From Lantana camara (taxonomy: Eukaryota; Streptophyta; Magnoliopsida; Lamiales; Verbenaceae): a stretch of 64,000 nucleotides of DNA. Position numbers and translations under genes: made by a program. Shown here piece by piece: positions 21,444 to 30,493 of the stretch (position 1 is the first letter of the stretch; every line of letters begins with the position of its first letter). Below the pieces are notes generated by a model that had not been told where the DNA came from, made no database searches, and saw only the letters and a list, made by a program, of their open reading frames with translations. The stretch is from the NCBI GenBank assembly GCA_037501455.1, contig CM074858.1, positions 87,766,501 through 87,830,500 on the forward strand, given 5' to 3'.

Positions 21444-24400
21444 ATGGTCGCTACAAGGTCTGGAGCCGTAGGAGGGGGAGACCACACTTCCCCCGAGGTC
21501 AATATCATTATTCCCCCAGCCTCTGCGGACGGAGGCCCACCGCTCACCGCCGTGGGTGGAGAGACGCTCCCCGCCACAGGAGTAACACCACAAGCAGAAG
21601 CTTCAGCTCCTCCGCCAACGCTGCCAGTTTCCGCCGCCGCCGGAGGAATCTCTCTCTCGGCCCCTCCCCATCTGCTACAGAACTCATGGGTCCATCCCCA
21701 GGTGAATCCCGGAGTGCAGGGTTACATGATGCCCCCACCCGGATATACCCTCACCCCGACTGTTATGGTGCCGCCGGTCCAGCCGTATCATGCTGGTCAG
21801 ATCCAGCTCCCGGTGGTGATCCCCAGGGAGATTGAAGGAGTGGAGTTACCTCCACTAACCACCCAGCAGTTGAGGGCTCTCTATGCCCAATGTGAGGTTC
21901 AGGCGGCCCAGGGAGCATGGGAGAGGTTCCACTCCATGTACTTTCCCTCTGGGCAGGCCACTCAAGCTGCAGCCCCTTTGGGCGGACAACAAAATTTTCC
22001 CCTCAGAGAAGCCCAGGTTGTCCTGAGGGCACAACCGCCGCCACCACCAGCCAGAGAAGCGCCCCAGCAGGAGGGCAACGAGCGTCCCTCCATGGGCAGG
22101 AATAAGGAGCCCACGGAACGAGTTAACGAGAACGAAGGGGACTCTCATGTCTCCAGAAGGGGCTCTCGAGCCCCCAGGCACGGGGACAGACAAGGGGACG
22201 TGAATCCTGACATCCTCGCGGCTGTGCAAGACCAGCTGCAGGGTTTAAAGGATATTGTGGGACAGCTCTCACGAGGGCGATCAACTCAGATCTCCCCTAG
22301 TCGGGATGAACGGGTTGACGCCAGAAGCGCCCGTACCAAGGACCACCCACCAAAGGTCCCCCACCGCAAGGAGCCGGAGGAAAACTTCGGCACGTATGAG
22401 TACCACCCGTTGGCGAGGGGCTCGCCCCTTGTGGAGGAAGTTTTGATGGCCCAAGCAGGCATGGCCAAAATCCCCACTTCCATCAACCGATACGACGGGA
22501 CGACTGATCCAACTGAACACTTGGATCATTTTTTGCATCTCATGCACCTCTACGAGCATTCCAGCAACTATTGGGCGAAAGTCTTTGTCACTTCCTTGGT
22601 AGGAATGGCTCAGGAGTGGTACAAACGACTGCCGCCGCGCTCGATTCACTCATATGAAGAGCTGGCACATGCTTTCCTCAACCACTTTAATTCTTTGAAA
22701 GCGCCAGTCACCGCACCTACTGCCCTTTACAACGTGGTGCAAGGCAAGAGCGAGTCTCTGCGCTCGTTCTTCGCCCGCTTCAACAAGGAGATCCTGCAGG
22801 TGGAGAGGCCTTCTATGGATTTCTTGATCCCAGTGCTCTTTCAGGCTGTGGATCACAAGCAGTATGTGAGCAAGAAGTTTGCCGATGCCATTGTAGAAAG
22901 GAGGCCAGGGACCCTCATGGCCTTAAGAGAGGTAGCCGAGCCGTTCTTCGCTCTCGAAGACATGTATGGGACGAATGGTCCCCGGCATCACAGTCCAGCC
23001 AGGAACGAGCGACCCCATCACGAGCGGGGACGGGAGGTAGTAGTCAAGAAGGAGCGCCCTCAAGAGCGCAAAAGGTCGCCACCACCCCCTCGTCGATTCG
23101 AGCGGGTCCCGCTCACCAGGCCGAATTCAGAAGTCTACAACCTCTCCGATAAAAAGCTCTTTAAGAGACCCATCAAGATGAGGGAAACGGACTCGCTCAG
23201 GCGCTCGAGCAAATACTGCGCATTCCACAAGCAGAGGGGGCACGACACGGATGAGTGCCGCCAGTTGGAAGCTGAGATTCAGAGGCTCGTCGCAGGGGGC
23301 CACCTGAAGGAATTCGTCCGGGTGCTCGAGCGTTACGATGAACACTGCAACGAGCGCGCTGGAGGAAGAAGGAGGAGTCCATCCCGATCGAAGAGCCCAA
23401 GGGGTAGGGGACCCCCTGAAAGCAGCAGCCGCCGGGGCAGTAAAGGAAAAGCCCCTGAGCAAGAAAATGAACCTTTCGCAGTCATAAATATGATTGCAGG
23501 AGGCTCGTCAGGAGGGGATTCCAACGCCTCCCGGCGGAGGTATGTCCGGACCTACAACCAACGCCCAGCAGTGCCTAAACCCATCTACGCCATCCAGAGT
23601 TCAAGCGCTCAAAGGTCAAGAGAGAATGATGTAATAGGCTTCGATGATAGGGATTTAGAGCATATTGTAACACCCCATGGGGAGGGTATAACCTCCGATT
23701 GCCCCATGGTGGTTAGTGTAGATGTTCACAATCACGTTGTAAGAAGGGTGTTGGTGGATAGTGGAAGCTCTGTTAATGTTTTGCCTTATTCTACATTTTT
23801 AAAGATGAAGGCTGACCTTCCGCTCGAGCCTCTCAAAACAACCCTCATTGGCTTTGGAGGCTCGGAAGTTGTCCCACGAGGGCAAATTCGCTTAGCTACT
23901 TCATTCGGCCGAGCCCCTCAGCGCAAGACACTTTTGGTAACATACGCGGTGGTGGAGATTGACATTCCTTATAACATCATAATTGGGCGCCCTGCCCTCG
24001 TGGATTTCAAAGCCATCATCTCCACCTACTACCAGAAGATTAAATTCCCTACCTCCGAGGGCGTGGGAGAAGTACTGTGCAATGTGCGAGAGGCTTGGGA
24101 ATGTTACATGCTGTCCCTTAGAAAGCCTAAAGCGGAGAAAACCTTCCAAATTGGTTCCACCAAGAAATCAGTGGATTTCCCCAATCTAGATGAGGACAGC
24201 CCAGCACGGAAAAGGGCGAAGTTGAACAAGAAGAAGAACAAAAAGAAGAAGGGAGACAACATGGAGAATCCCCTCGAGAGTGCTCCACCAGGGACCGTTG
24301 GTGGATCGTCCTCGGAAGGAGACGAGCCAGTAGAGGGTGGACCCGCGCTCGGTGATCGCTTGACGGGAAAGAAAAGGGCGCTCGAACTTCCTCGCCCTGA

Positions 24401-25841
24401 GATAAGGATCGAACCCTCGGAGAAGTTCCTTACCATTGAGCTGGAACCCGGAAACAAGGATAAGACTACTCAGATAGGATCTAACCTCTCGGGGCCTTCT
24501 CAGATTATGATGATTGACTTCCTCAGGGAAAACAGTGATGTATTTACGTGGAAAGCCTCCGACCTCACAGGGATTGACCCGAGCGTCATTGTCCATAGGC
24601 TTAATGTGGATCCCTCTTTCAAACCCATCAAGCAGAAAAAGCGGGATGTACATGGCTTTCGAAAGAAAGTCATTGAAGAGGAAGTTAATAAACTCCTGGA
24701 GGCTCAATATATTGAGCCCATCTTGTACCCGGAATGGTTGTGTAATGTCGTTTTGGTGCCCAAGAGCGCGAATAAATGGCGCATGTGCAACGATTTCACT
24801 GATCTCAACAAGGCCTGCCCTAAAGATCCTTACCCGCTGCCCCGGATTGACCAATTGGTGGATTCGACCGCTGGCTGCGAGCTCATGAGCATGATGGACG
24901 CTTTCCAGGGATACTATCAGATCTTTATGGCCCCAGAAGACCGCCCCAAAACCTCGTTTGTTGTCCATCTGGGGGTATATTGCTTCTTAGTCATGCCTTT
25001 CGGACTCAAGAACGCCGGAGCTACGTATCAACGGCTCGTCAACAAGATGTTTGAAAAAGAAATTGGAAGGTCCATGGAGGTTTACGTGGATGATATGATT
25101 GTCAAAAGCGAGCGCCAGGACTCCCACTTGGAAGATCTCAAGCGCACTTTTTCAATCCTGCGTCAGTATGGGATGAAGTTGAACCCTTCGAAGTGCACCT
25201 TTGGAGTGCAAGGGGGAAAGTTCTTAGGGTACATGGTCAGCCAGAGGGGAATTGAGGCCAATCCGGAGAAGATCAAGGCTATCTTGGAGATCCCCTCCCC
25301 TCGAAATTTGTGGGAAGTGCAAGTCCTAGTAGGAAAGATCATCTCGTTGAACAGGTTTATTTCGCGCTCGGCGGACAGGAACCTTCCCTTCTTCAAAATT
25401 TTGAGGAACGCACGTAACTTTGCTTGGACAGAAGAATGCGAAAGGGCGCTGCAAGATATGAAGGCTTACTTATCGAGTGCACCATTGCTGACTAAGCCCG
25501 TCGAAGGTGAGAGATTATTTATGTATCTTTCCGTTTCTTCCGAGGCCACAAGCGCGGTTCTGATCGCTGTACGGGAGCGGAAACACTTACCTGTCTATTA
25601 TCTGAGCAAAACATTGCAAGGAGCCGAGAAGAAGTATTTGGAGATTGAGAAATTCGCGTTTGCTCTTATTAACGCCTCAAGAAGGCTGAGACCTTACTTT
25701 CAAGCGCACTCCATAACGGTTCTCACCGACCAACCCTTGAAGCAAGTGTTGTCTAAGCTAGGCGTGTCTGGGAGATTAATCAAATGGGCCATCGAATTGA
25801 GCCAGTTTGACTTATGCTTCGAGCCCAGGACCGCGATATAG
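21444..25841 (+). CDS. Tat gag-protease-RT-RNase H polyprotein
   Basis: 1,465 codons from the first ATG after the PBS; the open frame upstream is LTR sequence and is not used. A Pro-rich N-terminus is followed by a Gag core (about residues 345-420, with VTSLVGMAQEWYKRLPP). Next come a CAFHKQRGHDTDEC knuckle-like motif (about 590), protease (VLVDSGSSVNVLP, about 770), RT with WRMCNDFTDLNKACPKDPYP (about 1110) and YVDDMIV (about 1214), and RNase H (about 1355-1460). The RNase H start reads YLSVSSEA, so a usual acidic residue may be missing. The frame ends at a TAG where related elements continue (PRTAI, stop, AQVVADLLAE). Unusually complete for this window. Confidence 0.95.
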   Translation: MVATRSGAVGGGDHTSPEVNIIIPPASADGGPPLTAVGGETLPATGVTPQAEASAPPPTLPVSAAAGGISLSAPPHLLQNSWVHPQVNPGVQGYMMPPPGYTLTPTVMVPPVQPYHAGQIQLPVVIPREIEGVELPPLTTQQLRALYAQCEVQAAQGAWERFHSMYFPSGQATQAAAPLGGQQNFPLREAQVVLRAQPPPPPAREAPQQEGNERPSMGRNKEPTERVNENEGDSHVSRRGSRAPRHGDRQGDVNPDILAAVQDQLQGLKDIVGQLSRGRSTQISPSRDERVDARSARTKDHPPKVPHRKEPEENFGTYEYHPLARGSPLVEEVLMAQAGMAKIPTSINRYDGTTDPTEHLDHFLHLMHLYEHSSNYWAKVFVTSLVGMAQEWYKRLPPRSIHSYEELAHAFLNHFNSLKAPVTAPTALYNVVQGKSESLRSFFARFNKEILQVERPSMDFLIPVLFQAVDHKQYVSKKFADAIVERRPGTLMALREVAEPFFALEDMYGTNGPRHHSPARNERPHHERGREVVVKKERPQERKRSPPPPRRFERVPLTRPNSEVYNLSDKKLFKRPIKMRETDSLRRSSKYCAFHKQRGHDTDECRQLEAEIQRLVAGGHLKEFVRVLERYDEHCNERAGGRRRSPSRSKSPRGRGPPESSSRRGSKGKAPEQENEPFAVINMIAGGSSGGDSNASRRRYVRTYNQRPAVPKPIYAIQSSSAQRSRENDVIGFDDRDLEHIVTPHGEGITSDCPMVVSVDVHNHVVRRVLVDSGSSVNVLPYSTFLKMKADLPLEPLKTTLIGFGGSEVVPRGQIRLATSFGRAPQRKTLLVTYAVVEIDIPYNIIIGRPALVDFKAIISTYYQKIKFPTSEGVGEVLCNVREAWECYMLSLRKPKAEKTFQIGSTKKSVDFPNLDEDSPARKRAKLNKKKNKKKKGDNMENPLESAPPGTVGGSSSEGDEPVEGGPALGDRLTGKKRALELPRPEIRIEPSEKFLTIELEPGNKDKTTQIGSNLSGPSQIMMIDFLRENSDVFTWKASDLTGIDPSVIVHRLNVDPSFKPIKQKKRDVHGFRKKVIEEEVNKLLEAQYIEPILYPEWLCNVVLVPKSANKWRMCNDFTDLNKACPKDPYPLPRIDQLVDSTAGCELMSMMDAFQGYYQIFMAPEDRPKTSFVVHLGVYCFLVMPFGLKNAGATYQRLVNKMFEKEIGRSMEVYVDDMIVKSERQDSHLEDLKRTFSILRQYGMKLNPSKCTFGVQGGKFLGYMVSQRGIEANPEKIKAILEIPSPRNLWEVQVLVGKIISLNRFISRSADRNLPFFKILRNARNFAWTEECERALQDMKAYLSSAPLLTKPVEGERLFMYLSVSSEATSAVLIAVRERKHLPVYYLSKTLQGAEKKYLEIEKFAFALINASRRLRPYFQAHSITVLTDQPLKQVLSKLGVSGRLIKWAIELSQFDLCFEPRTAI

Positions 25842-26462
25842 GCTCAGGTGGTAGCTGATTTGTTGGCAGAACGCTTTGGTTTAGAGCCTGCCGTTCAGGA
25901 GAGTGAGGGGTTATGGGTCCTGCACACAGATGGTTCCTCAACCTCTCAAGGGGGAGGAGTAGGAGTGGCCCTTAGAAACCCCAATGGGATTGAGCTGGAC
26001 TTTGCAATCAAGCTGGATTTCCAAGTCACTAATAACGAAGCAGAGTATGAAGCCCTCGTGCAAGGATTGAATATTGCTTTTCAGAATGGAGCCTCCAGAA
26101 TCACCGCTTATGTGGATTCACAGTTAATTGCGAGCCAGATTGAAGGAACTTATGAGGCTCGAGAAACCACCATGGTGCAGTACTTGAGTAAAGCCAGAGA
26201 AATCATCGGGAAATTCAAGGAATTTCATCTACTTCAGGTGCCGCGAGAGGAGAACGAGCGTGCGGATGCTCTGTCGAAATTTGCGTCAGCTTTGGAGGGC
26301 ACTTCTGAACGTTCTGTCACGTTCCTTAGAACTGAGGAACCCTTGATCAAGGAAAGGATCACCACTAAGGTAATCGCCATGATTGATCCAAACGAGCCCT
26401 GTTGGCTTGACGACATCGTCATCTTCCTTAGGGACGGAATTCCCCCCACGGACAAGGTGTGA
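25842..26462 (+). CDS. Tat second (archaeal-type) RNase H
   Basis: Same reading frame as the upstream polyprotein, separated only by the TAG at 25839-25841. The D-E-D-D set of a type I RNase H is visible: HTDGSS, NNEAEYEAL, YVDSQLI and ERADALSKFA. The extra RNase H is a lineage marker of Tat elements and is thought to supply RNA removal activity. It ends in a TGA at 26460-26462, again at a linker. Confidence 0.92.
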   Translation, partial: AQVVADLLAERFGLEPAVQESEGLWVLHTDGSSTSQGGGVGVALRNPNGIELDFAIKLDFQVTNNEAEYEALVQGLNIAFQNGASRITAYVDSQLIASQIEGTYEARETTMVQYLSKAREIIGKFKEFHLLQVPREENERADALSKFASALEGTSERSVTFLRTEEPLIKERITTKVIAMIDPNEPCWLDDIVIFLRDGIPPTDKV

Positions 26463-27632
26463 GCTAGGAAAGTCCGAAGTAAGGCCCCTCGTTTCGCTTT
26501 GGATCACGAGGGGAGGTTATTCAAGAAATCATTCCAGGGACCCCCAATGAGATGCCTAAGGCCCTCACAAGCGAAGGAGACGCTTGAGCTCATCCACAAT
26601 GGGAGCTGTGGGAACCATTCCGGTGGGCGTATCCTGGCAAAGAAGGTTCTGAGAAGTGGGTTTTATTGGCCTACAGTTCTCCAAGATGCCATTGAATTTT
26701 CGAGGAAGTGCCCTAAGTGCCAATTTCATTCAAATCTCCCTCAATTGCCAGCCGCACAGATGATCCCAATAGACGTTTCTTGGCCTTTTGACCAGTGGGG
26801 AATAGACATCGTGGGCCCCTTGCCCATGGCTGCGGGACAAAAGAAGTTTGTCATTTTAGCCGTCGACTACTTCACCAAGTGGACCGAGGCCGAAGCCGTT
26901 TCAAAAATCACTTTCAGGGTTGTGAGGGACTTCATTTGGAAAAACATCATTTGCAGGTACGGCATCCCGAGGGTGCTTATCTCTGACAACGGATCCCAGT
27001 TCATAGCAGCCGACACACGAGAATGGTGTTCTGAGTTGGGGATCGAGCAGCGATTTACCTCTGTAGGACACCCTCAAGCCAATGGGCAAGCAGAAGTTAC
27101 CAATAGGATCATCTTGCAACATCTGAAAACCATGCTTGAGAGCAAGAAAAGTGAATGGGTTGAAGAGCTGCAAGGAGCGCTTTGGGCTTATCGCACTACC
27201 CCACGAGCGGCCACTGGAGAAACACCTTACGCGCTCGTTTATGGATCAGAAGCGATGATACCAGCGGAGATAGTAAATGAATCCGCTCGTGTCGGCTATT
27301 TCGAGCCTCAGCTCAACGATGGCAACAGGAGCTTGGAGTTGGACTTGCTGGATGAAAGGAGAGACAAAGCCTGGGCTAAGATCCACCATTATAAAGCCTC
27401 TGTGGCCCAACAGTACAACAAGCGTGTGAGGGAAAGAACTTTCCAGTTGGGAGACTTGGTTTTGAAGAAAGTGGAAGTGTCCAGGCACGTGGGGAAATTG
27501 GACCCCAATTGGGAAGGCCCATTCAAGGTCGTACAACTCAGAGCTAACAACACTTACACCCTGGAGACACTTCAAGGTGAGCGCTTGCCTCGCCCTTGGA
27601 ACGCATGTAACCTCCGGCGGTTTTATGTTTAA
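26463..27632 (+). CDS. Tat integrase
   Basis: Continues in frame past the TGA. An H-H-C-C zinc finger lies at about 26590-26730 (ELIHNG, CGNH, KCPKCQFH). The catalytic core has Asp in GIDIVGPLP, Asp in LISDNGSQF and Glu in GQAEVTNR, with exactly 35 residues between the last two. A C-terminal SH3-like region (LGDLVLKKV, LDPNWEGPFKV) ends with RPWNACNLRRFYV, a typical Tat/Athila integrase end. No chromodomain is seen. Confidence 0.94.
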   Translation, partial: ARKVRSKAPRFALDHEGRLFKKSFQGPPMRCLRPSQAKETLELIHNGSCGNHSGGRILAKKVLRSGFYWPTVLQDAIEFSRKCPKCQFHSNLPQLPAAQMIPIDVSWPFDQWGIDIVGPLPMAAGQKKFVILAVDYFTKWTEAEAVSKITFRVVRDFIWKNIICRYGIPRVLISDNGSQFIAADTREWCSELGIEQRFTSVGHPQANGQAEVTNRIILQHLKTMLESKKSEWVEELQGALWAYRTTPRAATGETPYALVYGSEAMIPAEIVNESARVGYFEPQLNDGNRSLELDLLDERRDKAWAKIHHYKASVAQQYNKRVRERTFQLGDLVLKKVEVSRHVGKLDPNWEGPFKVVQLRANNTYTLETLQGERLPRPWNACNLRRFYV

Positions 27633-28001
27633 AAGCTCTTTGCGGAACATGATGTAACAACCCTCTTTGTTGGGTTCCTCTGTACTTCCAATTGTGAGTA
27701 AGTTCCAGTATAACTTTTTCTTAATTGTTCTAACATTATGTTTCTTTGATCGCTTGAATGGATGAGACCCATGTCCCTCGTTTTCACGAGCGTGGTTGGC
27801 AATCCCTTACTACATGAATGCTGATATTTCGCACGGGTTACGCTGGCCAGTACTCTACTCCGCTTGGGGGGACGCCCTCATAAGGATAGACTGGTTACGC
27901 TCATAACCAATTAAACGAGATGGGGAAAATCCTAGTAGGCCTTGGCCGTTTCTTACAACGCCTTGCGCTCGAAAGTGGGATCCCTTGCAGATGAAACTTC
28001 A
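27633..28001 (+). other. Spacer after Tat integrase
   Basis: Non-coding spacer between the integrase stop and the tandem repeats. No motif or ORF supported. Confidence 0.6.
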
Positions 28002-28440
28002 CAAGTCTTGAACGAGGGCAACCTCTAAGTAAGACCCTCGTAAATACTCAAAGACTTAGCATAATTTCCGAGAATAAGAAGAAGGTCCCCAAGTCTTGAA
28101 CGAGGGCAGTCTCACAATAAGACCCTCACGATCGCTCAAGACTTATGACAAAAACAAAATTTATACAAGTCTTGAAAGGGAGGGCAATCTCACAATAAGA
28201 CCCTCACGACCGCTCAAGACTTAGACAAATTTTCAAGTCTTATAACAGAAGCAAAAGTTTATGCAAGTCTTGAAAGGGAGGAGGGGGCAGTCTCACAATA
28301 AGACCCTCACGACCGCTCAAGACTTAGACAAATTTTCAAGACTTATAACAAAAACAAAATTTATACAAGTCTTGAAAGGGAGGGCAATCTCACAATAAGA
28401 CCCTCACGACCGCTCAAGGACTTAGGCAAATTTCCAAGAT
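28002..28440. repeat. Tandem repeats in the Tat 3' region
   Basis: Five units start with CAAGTCTTGAA at about 28002, 28090, 28165, 28263 and 28366, 75 to 103 bp apart. Each continues GGGAGGGCAATCTCACAATA and AAGACCCTCACGACCGCTCA with small indels, and the later units are most alike. Tandem arrays between pol and the 3' LTR are common in Tat elements and can seed satellite DNA. Confidence 0.9.
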
Positions 28441-28723
28441 TTACAGGAGATTAACAGAATTTCTCAAAAGTTCTAAAGGCTTATCAGAGAAATAAAACAT
28501 CCAGAGTATGCTACACACAGTCTTATTATTATGAGATTTGTCCCAGCAAGCTCTAAGTATGAGTTCTGATTCATAAATAAACAAAAGAACAAAGTCATGA
28601 AAAATGGAATGTATATTCATTGCTAGAACGTTACAAAACAAGGGCTCAAAGGCCTCTGAGCATTGTATCAAAAGAAAGGAAGAAAGCATTAAAGCAGGAA
28701 AGTACATTGAAATAGGAAGGGCT

Positions 28724-29632
28724 TCAAGCGGCCGGAGCAATGTCTTCATCCATAATCACCAGTATGTTCTGGGCCACGGAGCCTTGGATGGGGCCTTCTG
28801 GCTCTTGGGGTTGGGCAGCTGGTGGTTCGGGAGCTTGCGGATCTACGGGCTCGTTGGCATTTGGATCGAGGGCGTTGGCACCATCCGCAGCTGGGACAGG
28901 GGCATCCTCTGCAATAGGCGCTTGGGGCTCATCTTCAGGGTTATCATTCTGAGCGGCCTGTGCAACACCCCCTTCCCGATGAGCGTCCGTGTACTCATCT
29001 TGGATAAGCTTAACCAAGAAGTCGTACTCCATCTCAGCAATGGCGTCCGCGGGGTCGTTTGGGTCTTCATCCTCCTCCTCACAGCGGTCATTGAACGTGA
29101 GCCCTGTGCCCTCTGCCCCCCTCATAGCCGGGTCAGTCAGCCCCTTGTGGATGCCCTGCTCAACGGCCAAGTTGAAGGCATTCTGGGCCTCATCCAGGCA
29201 GTGCAACGAGGCTGCGAAGTTAAAGGCCTTTGAGTGGCAGAATTTGATAAGGGCCTCCTTGTTCGCACGTTCCAGACTCTGAGGCCACTCGTTCATGGTG
29301 TCGTTGAATTTCCTCTCAGCCTCCAGAGCCCTCGTCTTCCAGCTCTCCCGCTCGGTCTCCGCCTTCTTGTAGCGCTCGTCAGCCTGGGCCAACTTGTCGC
29401 TCAAGCCGCTTCGAGCGCCTTCCACCGCCTGAAAATCCTCCTTCAATTTTCCCAGCTCCCCCTCCGTCTTCTTGAACAAATCCTTAAGGGATTCATACTT
29501 AGCTATCTCAGCATCCAGCTCCGCTTGAATCTGAGCCGGATCGTTGGAACGAGCCATCTTCTTATACTTGGCTTTGCGGTCAGCGTAGATGGAGGCCCGC
29601 CTTTGGATGTTTTTAAGCCTAGGGAGCACTTG
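28724..29632 (-). CDS. Antisense gene of the Tat element, exon 3 (coiled-coil, acidic C-terminus)
   Basis: Opens after a CCCCCGCAG acceptor (29633-29641 region) and joins exon 2 in frame (ATC TCC|CAA GTG). About 302 codons. The first half is a predicted coiled coil rich in Glu, Lys, Ala and Leu (AELDAEIAKYESLKDLFKKT, then KLKEDFQAVEGARSGLSDKL). The second half is acidic and Pro/Ala-rich, ending DEDIAPAA. There is no catalytic motif. The opposite-strand ORF of 209 codons is a shadow. Function unknown; related antisense ORFs occur in several plant Tat elements. Confidence 0.75.
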   Translation of the reverse strand, partial: QVLPRLKNIQRRASIYADRKAKYKKMARSNDPAQIQAELDAEIAKYESLKDLFKKTEGELGKLKEDFQAVEGARSGLSDKLAQADERYKKAETERESWKTRALEAERKFNDTMNEWPQSLERANKEALIKFCHSKAFNFAASLHCLDEAQNAFNLAVEQGIHKGLTDPAMRGAEGTGLTFNDRCEEEDEDPNDPADAIAEMEYDFLVKLIQDEYTDAHREGGVAQAAQNDNPEDEPQAPIAEDAPVPAADGANALDPNANEPVDPQAPEPPAAQPQEPEGPIQGSVAQNILVIMDEDIAPAA

Positions 29633-29720
29633 CTGCGGGGGTTTGAAAGAAGGAAAATATTAGCAAGAAAGTGTTAAGAGGTTACAAGGATGACAGTGTA
29701 ACAAGGGAGTTAAGACTTAC
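29633..29720 (-). other. Antisense gene intron 2
   Basis: 88 bp between a textbook donor GTAAGT (29715-29720) and a pyrimidine-rich acceptor ending CCCCCGCAG. Removing it keeps the reading frame across exons 2 and 3. Confidence 0.75.
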
Positions 29721-30372
29721 GGAGATTAAGGCGTGGGCCGCGTCGTAGGTCACTTTCTCCACAGACTCACTGAAGAGATGCCGGTGGTCCGCCGAGAATT
29801 GGGCCTTGTCGTAGAGATTCTCGCTGACGGCTTGAGCGAGCGTGCCAGGCCTTAGCAGAACTGGCCCACCATCGGGGGCACCTGTGAAGTCCTTGTCCCC
29901 TCGTCGGGAGAACTCCCATAAATATTCCTCCTCTGAAGAGGAAGTTTCCCCCTCGCCCTTGGGGCCCTCGACAACTTGTTTTCCTTTGCCCTTGATTGCA
30001 GCAGTGTCGGGCATCCTCTTCCTCTTACGGGAAGGTCTACTTGCGCTTGGATTGGCCTCGTTCATGGCCAAATTGGGGGGTGGCCTCACCTGATCAACTG
30101 CACGAGGGTCAGCCACCCTCGAGTCGGATGAAGAAGAGGGCCGCACCACTATTCTATTTTCTGGAAGGGCCGCCCTGTTTCCCCCCGGTTTCGTGGGGGT
30201 GGAACTTCTGAAGCTGCGCTCGAACCGGCGCCCCGTTGCCCGCCACGAGCGTCCCCCCTGTTGCCTCGGTTTCGGGGGCGCTGTTGGTCCCCTTGCTGGG
30301 CTTGATTCCTGTTGGCATGAGCAAAGCGAGCGGCTTGTCTGATTCCTCCTGCCATCTCTAATATAGCAACTC
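29721..30372 (-). CDS. Antisense gene of the Tat element, exon 2 (basic, frameshifted)
   Basis: Begins after TTTTTGCAG and continues exon 1 in frame (GAT G|GA GTT). An Arg/Gly/Gln-rich region (RNRGNRGDARGGQRGAG) is followed by a nuclear-localisation-like basic run (RPSRKRKRMPD), an acidic patch and a short conserved-looking end (ADHRHLFSESVEKVTYDAAH). The frame shifts at a run of G residues near 30187-30192. The exon is 652 nt where 653 would keep all three exons in phase, so a one-base deletion is likely. Confidence 0.7.
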
Positions 30373-30493
30373 CTGCAAAAATGGAAAGTACAAGGGTTAT
30401 AAATCCTTAAACAGAATTATTAAGTGTGCAAATTACAAGTACAAAAAGGTAGTCAGCATTCCTATCTAAAGGTTAGCGCCCTAGGAATCTAAC
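30373..30493 (-). other. Antisense gene intron 1
   Basis: 121 bp with a GTTAGA donor and an AT-rich body ending TTTTTGCAG. Splicing joins GAGAGAGATG to GAGTTGCTAT without a frame change and bypasses the stop that otherwise ends exon 1. Confidence 0.7.

Noticed and set aside
28604..29233. 209-codon plus-strand ORF
   Set aside because: It is the complement of antisense exon 3, whose composition (Glu/Lys-rich coiled coil) is the more protein-like reading.
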